A stretch of 64,000 nucleotides of DNA, taken from assembly GCA_017427265.1 (NCBI GenBank), contig JAFRTG010000021.1, forward strand, positions 310,001-374,000, given 5' to 3'. Made by a program: the position numbers and the translations under genes. This DNA comes from Oscillospiraceae bacterium. GTDB lineage: Bacteria > Bacillota > Clostridia > Oscillospirales > Ruminococcaceae. Positions 8,125-14,459 of the stretch are shown here, in pieces. The stretch's first letter is position 1. Every line of letters begins with the position of its first letter. A model generated the notes under the pieces. That model saw only the letters and a list, made by a program, of their open reading frames with translations, had not been told where the DNA came from and made no database searches.

Positions 8125-8988
8125 TCAGAACAGGGAAAGCTGCTCGAAGGCGGGCGGCAGCTCTTTCAGATATGCAAACACCGCCTCCGGACGGTGCAGA
8201 ATTCCATGCTCCTCGCAGATGCCATGAAACAGCCGCATCAGCTCTGCATTGCGCGGACTGTTCACGATATATGCTTCGCCGTATTTCTGCTCATAGCGCT
8301 GCCGGATCCCCGGAAAATGCCTGTCCAGTGCCGCATAGAAATATTCCCGGCTGCCTGCGCGGAGCGTTACGCCCATATCAAAGCAGACAATGCCCTTTAC
8401 CCCGGCCTCAATGCAGTATTGCAGAATACCGCGCAGATTTTCTTCTGTATCGTTGAGGAACGGCAGTACAGGCGTCAGCCAGACCACCGTCGGGATGCCG
8501 TGCGCCTGCATGGTCTGCAGCACCTCAAACCGCCGTGCCGTCGTGCAGACACCCGGTTCCAGAATCCGGCAAAGCGATTCGTCAAAGGTTGTCAGCGTCA
8601 TCTGTACCACGGCCTTCTGCTCCCGGTTGATCTGCTCCAGCAGGTCGAGGTCGCGCAGTACAAGATCGGATTTCGTCAGAACCGCCGCCCCGAACCCGTA
8701 CTGTAAAATCAGCTCCAGCGCACGCCGCGTCAGGCGCCGTTCCTGCTCCGCCGGCTGATAGGGGTCGCTCATGGAACCGGTTCCGATCATGCATCTGCGG
8801 CGTTTGGAACGCAGCGCCTGCTCCAGCAGCTCCGGCGCGTTTTCCTTGCAGGCCGTATCCGCGAAATCATGCGTGAACTGATAGCATTCGCTCCGGCTGT
8901 CACAGTAAATGCAGCCGTGCGTGCAGCCGCGGTACAGATTCATACCGTTTTCGGCAGACAAAATCGTTTTTGCATATTCTGTGTGCAA
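8125..8988 (-). CDS. Radical SAM protein of the spore photoproduct lyase-like family
   Basis: 287 residues. The cluster-binding CTHGCIYC is at residues 22-29 (CxxxCxxC) inside the family's NGMNLYRGCTHGCIYC opening. GTGSMSDPYQPAE and the later LTKSDLVLRDLDLL segments are typical of the SplB-like/Rv2578c radical SAM group, so it should bind a 4Fe-4S cluster and cleave SAM. The substrate is unknown. I place the start at the TTG at 8988, which has a run of six G six bases before it and gives the family's usual MHTxYAKTIL beginning. An in-frame ATG at 9024 lies inside the -10 box of the promoter and cannot be the start. Confidence 0.88.
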   Translation of the reverse strand: MHTEYAKTILSAENGMNLYRGCTHGCIYCDSRSECYQFTHDFADTACKENAPELLEQALRSKRRRCMIGTGSMSDPYQPAEQERRLTRRALELILQYGFGAAVLTKSDLVLRDLDLLEQINREQKAVVQMTLTTFDESLCRILEPGVCTTARRFEVLQTMQAHGIPTVVWLTPVLPFLNDTEENLRGILQYCIEAGVKGIVCFDMGVTLRAGSREYFYAALDRHFPGIRQRYEQKYGEAYIVNSPRNAELMRLFHGICEEHGILHRPEAVFAYLKELPPAFEQLSLF

Positions 8989-9022
8989 TGTGCGCCCCCC
9001 TTTTTCTGTGCGTCTTTTTGTC

Positions 9023-9051
9023 ATTATAGCATATTCCCGTGCGGAAAGCAA
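9023..9051 (-). promoter_or_regulatory. Promoter of the SplB-like radical SAM gene
   Basis: Minus-strand TTGCTT (9051-9046), 17 bases, TATAAT (9028-9023). It is divergent from the flavodoxin promoter, with only 27 bases between the two -35 boxes. Confidence 0.8.
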
Positions 9052-9078
9052 GCGGGCAGCGGATGCTTTGATTTGTTC

Positions 9079-9107
9079 TTGCAATTCCGCCGGTTTTGGT
9101 GTATAAT
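9079..9107 (+). promoter_or_regulatory. Promoter of the flavodoxin/radical SAM pair
   Basis: TTGCAA (9079-9084), 17 bases, TATAAT (9102-9107), followed by a leader of about 85 bases. Confidence 0.8.
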
Positions 9108-9200
9108 AAGAATATCAAACAGAACGAACAAAACCGGATGCACCGCCGTTTCCGGATTCTGCATTCCGGGATACCGTAAAATGGAAAGGAGAAACCCGCA

Positions 9201-9665
9201 ATGAGCAAAAAATTAGTCGCATTCTTTTCCGCGGGCGGCAGAACCGCCAAGGCTGCGCAGAAGCTCGCGGATGCAGCAGGAGCAGATCTCTACGAGATCA
9301 GGCCTGCCGTCCCCTATACCGGAGAGGATCTCAACTGGATGAACAAACAGTCACGCAGCAGCATCGAGATGCAGGATCACAGCTCGCGTCCGGCTGTTGC
9401 GGAACCTGATGCGGATATTGCTGCATATGACACGGTCTACGTCGGATTCCCGGTCTGGTGGTATATCGCCCCGACCGTCATCAACACGTTCCTTGAACGC
9501 TATGATTTTTCCGGAAAAAAGATCGTGCTCTTTGCCACATCCGGCGGCAGCGGATTCGGTCAGACCGCAGAGTATCTCCGGCCGAGCGCGCCGGGCGCTG
9601 AGATCATCGAGGGCAAGGTCAATCCGAAGGACAAGGATATGCAGGCGCTTGCGGCAATCTCCTGA
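9201..9665 (+). CDS. Flavodoxin-like protein
   Basis: A 154-residue FMN-binding electron carrier, the length of a short-chain flavodoxin. The phosphate loop is FFSAGGRTAKAAQKLAD near residues 9-25, in the place of the usual T/SxTGNT. FPVWWYIAPTVINTFLE (about 87-103) is the isoalloxazine-side segment typical of the flavodoxin_4 group. ATSGGSGFGQTAEYL follows. It lies 17 bases before a radical SAM gene and shares its promoter, so it may be the physiological reductant of that enzyme's iron-sulfur cluster; this is inference. Confidence 0.87.
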   Translation: MSKKLVAFFSAGGRTAKAAQKLADAAGADLYEIRPAVPYTGEDLNWMNKQSRSSIEMQDHSSRPAVAEPDADIAAYDTVYVGFPVWWYIAPTVINTFLERYDFSGKKIVLFATSGGSGFGQTAEYLRPSAPGAEIIEGKVNPKDKDMQALAAIS

Positions 9666-9682
9666 AACGGAAGAGGTTCATT

Positions 9683-11143
9683 ATGCATTATTATGCGGAT
9701 TATAAACAGTATGTTGCCGAAACGCTCAGAGACAGCGTGCCGGTGATCCGGGCGGCAGAACGCGGTACGCTCTCGTTCACGCCCTATATCTCAAACCGCT
9801 GCAGCGCGGCCTGCCGGTTCTGCTCGGAAAAGCTGTACCGCGGCGGCATCGCCAGTGCGGATCTGACAGTCTGCAGCGGATACCGCGAAAAGCTCGCTGA
9901 GATTCTGCGCTCACAGCGCGGCCGGAAGATTTTTCTGTCTGTCTCCGGCATGGAGCCTTCGGAAAGCATCGGACAGCTTTCCCTTGTGCGCGAAGCCGTT
10001 CAGCAGGCCGAACAGAGCGGGTGCGTCTTTACCGAGCGCGTTATGTATTCCAATCTTTCCGGCTTTGCTAAGCATTGGGAACAGCTGACTGCGCTTGTCC
10101 GTTCGCTGAAGCTGACCAGAATCGAATGCTCCCGCCATCATTTTGACGATGCCGTCAATCAGCAGATCGTGCGGTTCCGGGACGGAGAGCACATCCGGCA
10201 GAACAGCGTATTCATCCGCACTGTGCAGAATCTGCTGCAAATCGTGCCGGTCACAATGGTGTGTGTGATGCAGAAAACAGGCGTTGCATCGCCGGAGGAT
10301 GTGCTGCCCTATCTGGAATTTGCGCGTCAGACCGGCGTCCGGCATGTTGTGTTCCGGGCACTGTCCATCTTCTCAGAACCGGCAGACGGCATTCAGATTG
10401 CGTCCTATATCACGGAAAACCGCGTGGAAATGCTGGATATGATCCGGGCGCTTCCGCAGGAGCATTTCCGGCTGCTGTCTGTGACAGAGGGCTATTACTA
10501 CTACTCCTTCCGGTATCAGTACCGCGATATGGAAGTGCTGTTTGAGATGTCTGACTACGATCAGATGCGCCGCGAGCATCACAGCGAACGGCAGCACAAG
10601 CTGATCTTTTACCCGAACGGGGAGCTGTATAAGGACTGGAACCGGAATCCCGACGGAAAGGTCTGTGATGACCCCGACACCGTTTTCAGAACGCTTGCAG
10701 AAATCGCAAAGGAGCTGACCGCTTCCGGAGAGGCCGCTGTCATCGGGAGCTTCGGCGCCCGGCTGACGGTTCCGCAGGTGCTGGATCATATGCCGAAGGA
10801 TCTTGACCTGTTCATGCAGAACGATATTGCGGCGATCCGCCGTGCAATCCGGATTCTGCGGAAGCACGGATTTTCCGTGTATTCATGGCAGGACCGCATT
10901 GACGAAAATGTGCCGGAAGAACTGCTGAAAGGGCGGTATTATATCCGCGGCATCCGTGATATACTGAATGTTGATCTCACCTATGAAATCGAAGGCATCG
11001 AATACGAAAAGCTCAGCGCCCATGCAGTGCATGCGGACGGAATCGGTACTTACGATAAAGAGGGGCAGATGCGGCTGCTCGAAGTATGCACGGAACGGCC
11101 GGATCTGACAGAACGGCTTGAAAAAATGCGGAACATAACCTGA
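9683..11143 (+). CDS. Radical SAM enzyme fused to a nucleotidyltransferase-like domain
   Basis: 486 residues in two parts. Residues about 30-330 are a radical SAM domain with CSAACRFC (Cys40, Cys44, Cys47). Residues about 350-470 look like a polymerase-beta type nucleotidyltransferase: IGSFGAR at 354-360, DLDLF with Asp373 and Asp375, and a third acidic strand LNVDLTY with Asp431. That supplies the GS loop and all three metal-binding acids of the superfamily, although the GS-to-DxD spacing (16 residues) is longer than the common 9-13. The radical SAM half contains a HHFDDAVNQQIVRFRDG segment like peptide- or metabolite-modifying members. I know no described enzyme of this architecture; the substrate is unknown. 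Co-transcribed with a flavodoxin; terminator immediately after. Confidence 0.75.
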   Translation: MHYYADYKQYVAETLRDSVPVIRAAERGTLSFTPYISNRCSAACRFCSEKLYRGGIASADLTVCSGYREKLAEILRSQRGRKIFLSVSGMEPSESIGQLSLVREAVQQAEQSGCVFTERVMYSNLSGFAKHWEQLTALVRSLKLTRIECSRHHFDDAVNQQIVRFRDGEHIRQNSVFIRTVQNLLQIVPVTMVCVMQKTGVASPEDVLPYLEFARQTGVRHVVFRALSIFSEPADGIQIASYITENRVEMLDMIRALPQEHFRLLSVTEGYYYYSFRYQYRDMEVLFEMSDYDQMRREHHSERQHKLIFYPNGELYKDWNRNPDGKVCDDPDTVFRTLAEIAKELTASGEAAVIGSFGARLTVPQVLDHMPKDLDLFMQNDIAAIRRAIRILRKHGFSVYSWQDRIDENVPEELLKGRYYIRGIRDILNVDLTYEIEGIEYEKLSAHAVHADGIGTYDKEGQMRLLEVCTERPDLTERLEKMRNIT

Positions 11144-11148
11144 AAAGA

Positions 11149-11190
11149 GGCGCAGGATTCACTGTACGGGGAGTCCTGCGCCCTTTGTTT
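11149..11190 (+). terminator. Terminator after the radical SAM fusion gene
   Basis: GGCGCAGGA...TCCTGCGCC stem (11149-11182) followed by CTTTGTTT. Confidence 0.8.
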
Positions 11191-11303
11191 CTCTGCGCAT
11201 GTGAACAGATGCCGCAAAGCAGCGGCGGTCTTACGCTGCTTCAGCTTGTCCGCAATCGCGTTCCGTGCGCCCCGAAGTTGTGTGTTTTTTTGCGTTTCAC
11301 CCA

Positions 11304-11332
11304 TTGAAAAAACGGATAGAGTATGTTATAAT
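11304..11332 (+). promoter_or_regulatory. Promoter of the miaB-mutS-mutL cluster
   Basis: TTGAAA (11304-11309), 17 bases, TATAAT (11327-11332), about 50 bases before the miaB start. No strong terminator is visible until 26127, so this promoter may serve a very long transcript with internal promoters. Confidence 0.8.
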
Positions 11333-11384
11333 ATAGAGTGGCTTGTTATCAGCAGGCGAAGTTGTCAGAGAAAGGAAGATCACA

Positions 11385-12764
11385 ATGGCAGAATCCGCTG
11401 CACAGATCAGAGAGGGCATCCGGGCGGTTCTGGAGACGTTCCCGCATACGCCGCGGGCACATGTCCAGAGCTTCGGCTGTCAGCTCAATTTCTGCGACGG
11501 TGAAAAATACAAGGGCATCCTGCAGGATCTCGGCTATGAGCTGACGGATATTCCGGAAGAGGCAGACGTCATCCTGTTCAATGCCTGTGCAGTCCGTGCA
11601 CATGCGGAATCCCGCGTGATCGGGCGGCTCGGTGCGCTGAAGGCGATCCGGGAAAAGAATCCGCGGCTGATCGTCGGTTTATGCGGCTGCATGGCCGAGG
11701 AGGAGGAGGTCCGCGCACTGCTGCGGAAATCCTATCCGTTTGTGAAGCTGGTGCTCGGCGCCGGTGCAATGGAGCGTCTGCCGGGAAGCCTGCTGTCTGT
11801 TTACCGCGGCGAAAAGCGCGCGGAGACGCTGGCATTTGCCGGTCTGCCGGACGAAGCGCTCCCGACTGTGCGCGATTCCGGTTTTCAGGCGAGCGTGCCG
11901 GTCATGTACGGCTGCAACAATTTCTGCACCTACTGCATTGTGCCGTATGTCCGCGGCAGAGAGCGCAGCCGGAAGCCGGAGGCAATCGAGCAGGAGGTGC
12001 GGCAGCTGATTGCACAGGGCTACAAGGAGATTCTGCTGCTCGGTCAGAACGTCAATTCCTACGGCCGCGGGCTCGATGAGGAGATCAACTTCCCGGCGCT
12101 GCTGCGGCGGCTCGATGCGATCGAGGGGGATTACTTCATCCGCTTTATGAGCTCACACCCGAAGGACGCGACGCCGGAGCTCATTGATGTGATGCTTGAG
12201 TCAAAGCATATCGAGTACCATCTGCATCTGCCGGTACAGTGCGGCAGCGACCGCGTGCTGCAGGAGATGAACCGGCGGTATACCGTGGAAAAATATCTGG
12301 AAACGGTGGATTATGCACGCGCAAAGGATCCGGATTTCGGATTTTCGAGTGACCTGATTGTCGGGTTCCCGACGGAAACGGATGCCGATTTTGAAGGCAC
12401 CATGCAGGTCATCGAGCGCGTGAAATACGACAATCTTTATACGTTTATCTACAGCCCGCGCAGCGGAACAAAGGCGGCGGAGATGCCGTTTGTCTCCACG
12501 CAGGAGCAGATTGCGGCGCGCATGAGCCGTCTGCTTGCGCGGCAGCGGGAAATTTCCGAGGAATTCAACAAGCGCTTCCTCGGAAAGCAGGTGCGGTTCC
12601 TTGCGGAAAAGCGCGATCCGGAAACCGGTCTGCTGCTCGGCAAGACGCGCCACGGACTGGTGCTGGAAGCGCCGGGTACGCAGGAGGACATCGGGCGGCT
12701 GTTGGATGTCACCGTGACCGGCGTAAAGAACTGGGCGCTTTCCGGCGAGATTCTGCGGGGGTGA
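11385..12764 (+). CDS. miaB: tRNA-2-methylthio-N6-isopentenyladenosine(37) synthase MiaB
   Basis: A 459-residue methylthiotransferase that adds the 2-methylthio group to i6A37 of tRNAs reading UNN codons, acting after MiaA (encoded at 21366). The order is an N-terminal UPF0004 domain with the three auxiliary-cluster cysteines (SFGCQLNFCDGEK, NACAVRAHAE, LCGCMAE), a radical SAM domain with YGCNNFCTYCIVPYVRGRERSR-type CxxxCxxC (near residue 175), and a C-terminal TRAM domain. The start ATG at 11385 has AAAGGAAG eight bases before; longer forms lack a ribosome site. First gene of the cluster, 6 bases before endonuclease V. Confidence 0.95.
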   Translation: MAESAAQIREGIRAVLETFPHTPRAHVQSFGCQLNFCDGEKYKGILQDLGYELTDIPEEADVILFNACAVRAHAESRVIGRLGALKAIREKNPRLIVGLCGCMAEEEEVRALLRKSYPFVKLVLGAGAMERLPGSLLSVYRGEKRAETLAFAGLPDEALPTVRDSGFQASVPVMYGCNNFCTYCIVPYVRGRERSRKPEAIEQEVRQLIAQGYKEILLLGQNVNSYGRGLDEEINFPALLRRLDAIEGDYFIRFMSSHPKDATPELIDVMLESKHIEYHLHLPVQCGSDRVLQEMNRRYTVEKYLETVDYARAKDPDFGFSSDLIVGFPTETDADFEGTMQVIERVKYDNLYTFIYSPRSGTKAAEMPFVSTQEQIAARMSRLLARQREISEEFNKRFLGKQVRFLAEKRDPETGLLLGKTRHGLVLEAPGTQEDIGRLLDVTVTGVKNWALSGEILRG

Positions 12765-12770
12765 GATAAT

Positions 12771-13484
12771 ATGCAGTCAGCACTTTCACAGGAAAAACAG
12801 CTTGTATTTACGCAGCAGCAGGAATCGCTCGCCGGCCGGCTCCGGCTGACGGACTGCCGCGATTTCAGCGCGGCAGAGACTGTTGCGGGCGTTGATCTTG
12901 CATACTGGAACACGCCGGACGGCAGGGAATATGCAGTCTGCTGCATCGTTGTGCTCGATATGCAGAGCCGTCAGGTGCTGGAAACTGCAAGGGCATCCGG
13001 AGAGATCACGGTGCCTTACTGTCCGGGATTTCTGGCCTTCCGGGAGCTGCCGCTTGTAACGGCGGCCGCAGAAAAGCTGACAATCAGGCCGGATCTGTAT
13101 ATTTTTGACGGCAACGGTTATCTGCATCCGCGGCATATGGGCATTGCGTCCCATGCATCGCTGCTGCTGCAGACGCCTGCATTCGGAATTGCCAAGACCT
13201 ATTACCGTGTGCTGGACACGGATTATACCGAGCCTGCGCCGGAGACAGGCAGCTATACGGACATCGTGATCGGCGGCGAGGTGTACGGCAGGGCGCTGCG
13301 CACGCATGACGGCGTCAAGCCGGTGTTTGTATCCGCCGGCAATGATATCTCACTGGAAACCGCGACGGCGCTGGCGCTCCGTCTGACGGAGCCGGAGAGC
13401 CATATCCCGCTGCCGACACGGCTGGCCGATCTGGAAACCCATATTGCGCGGAGAGAACTGTGCAGCCGGGAAGAGACAAAATAA
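12771..13484 (+). CDS. nfi: Endonuclease V (deoxyinosine-specific)
   Basis: A 237-residue DNA repair nuclease that nicks the second bond 3' to deoxyinosine arising from adenine deamination. Family marks are VAGVDLAYW (first metal-binding Asp), VPYCPGFLAFRELP, and FDGNGYLHPRHMGIASH with the catalytic Asp and the HPR signature, then a late IGGEVYGRALR lysine/arginine segment. Length is normal. Its placement between miaB and mutS groups base-deamination repair with mismatch repair. Confidence 0.95.
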   Translation: MQSALSQEKQLVFTQQQESLAGRLRLTDCRDFSAAETVAGVDLAYWNTPDGREYAVCCIVVLDMQSRQVLETARASGEITVPYCPGFLAFRELPLVTAAAEKLTIRPDLYIFDGNGYLHPRHMGIASHASLLLQTPAFGIAKTYYRVLDTDYTEPAPETGSYTDIVIGGEVYGRALRTHDGVKPVFVSAGNDISLETATALALRLTEPESHIPLPTRLADLETHIARRELCSREETK

Positions 13485-13541
13485 GAAGCAGATGCTGACC
13501 CAACAAATGAACCAATGCGATACAGAAAGGAGAGACCTACA

Positions 13542-13988
13542 ATGAAAAAAGTACCTGTTATCATCGGCGTCAGCCTTGCTGCTGTGGCATTTGCCGTACT
13601 CTGGCACGCAACGCATGGTATTTCTGTGTTTGCGCGTACCGATTGCGGCGACAGCAGCAAAAACACGCATTCCGACGAGGAAATCCGCATGGCAGCTTCG
13701 ATGGCACGGGAGCAGTTCCGCAAGGAATTTAATGGCTGCATTATGACCGAACTCAGCTACAGCGAGGAATGGTCGCAGGCTGAGATGGAATATGAAAACA
13801 GCTATTACGCCTGCTATCTTGCGCCGGAAAAATGTGTGGACGATGCCATTGTGCTGGAATCCACATTTGTGACCAAAAGCCCGTTTGCATCGTTTATGTG
13901 GGAGAACTACACACAGCGCGGCTGGAAATGGGTCATCAAGCATACGCCGGAGGGCGGCTGGAAATTTACCGGCTGCGGCTATGCGTAA
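13542..13988 (+). CDS. Small membrane-anchored or secreted protein, unknown
   Basis: 148 residues starting at the ATG at 13542, which has GAAAGGAG 10 bases before it. Residues 3-22 (VPVIIGVSLAAVAFAVLW) form a signal anchor. The extracytoplasmic part holds a 'SDEEIRMAASMAREQFRKEF' helix and a C-terminal beta-rich segment ending GGWKFTGCGYA, with several aromatic residues and three cysteines (in TDCG, NGCI and LAPEKC). I do not recognise a family. It sits between endonuclease V and the YlbF-like gene in the same direction. Confidence 0.65.
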   Translation: MKKVPVIIGVSLAAVAFAVLWHATHGISVFARTDCGDSSKNTHSDEEIRMAASMAREQFRKEFNGCIMTELSYSEEWSQAEMEYENSYYACYLAPEKCVDDAIVLESTFVTKSPFASFMWENYTQRGWKWVIKHTPEGGWKFTGCGYA

Positions 13989-14037
13989 GCTGCCCTGAAA
14001 TTTGTTTGAAATCATTGATATAAAGGAGATTTTTATT

Positions 14038-14451
14038 ATGGCAGATCTTTTGGAAATGGCAAAGCAGCTCGGCAGAGAGCTGCAGAAGGATGAGCGCTAT
14101 CTTGCATTCCGTGCGGCTTCGGAGGAAAACGACAAGGATTCCGAGCTGCAGAATCTGATCGGAGAGTTCAATCTCAAGCGTCTCGATCTCGGCAATGAGG
14201 AGGACAAGGCTGAGCACGACGAGGATCGCGTCAAGGCCCTCGGCGAGGAGGTGCGCACGCTGTATTCGCAGATCATGGCGCACAAGGCCATGCAGAAGTA
14301 TCAGGCGGCACGCGCCGAATTCGAGCAGCTGCTCGACGGCATCAACCGCGTAATCGCATACAGCGCGGCCGGTCAGGATCCGGATTCCTTTGATCCTGCG
14401 GCGGCTTCCGGCTGCTCCGGCAACTGCTCTGCCTGTGCAGGCTGCCACTGA
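14038..14451 (+). CDS. YlbF/YmcA family protein with cysteine-rich tail
   Basis: 137 residues, mostly alpha-helical and highly charged, of the YlbF/YmcA family. In Bacillus subtilis those proteins join YaaT in a complex that binds iron-sulfur clusters and directs RNase Y processing. The body (residues 1-115) is the family helical fold; the tail ends GCSGNCSACAGCH, four cysteines in a CxxxCxxCxxC pattern suitable for a metal or iron-sulfur site. Start ATG at 14038 with AAAGGAG. Ends 8 bases before mutS, so probably coupled to it. Confidence 0.85.
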   Translation: MADLLEMAKQLGRELQKDERYLAFRAASEENDKDSELQNLIGEFNLKRLDLGNEEDKAEHDEDRVKALGEEVRTLYSQIMAHKAMQKYQAARAEFEQLLDGINRVIAYSAAGQDPDSFDPAAASGCSGNCSACAGCH

Positions 14452-14459
14452 TCTGCCCT

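Noticed and set aside
9683-11143. Antiphage minimal nucleotidyltransferase toxin-antitoxin (MNT/HEPN)
   Set aside because: The domain is fused to a radical SAM enzyme and no HEPN partner or defence gene is adjacent.
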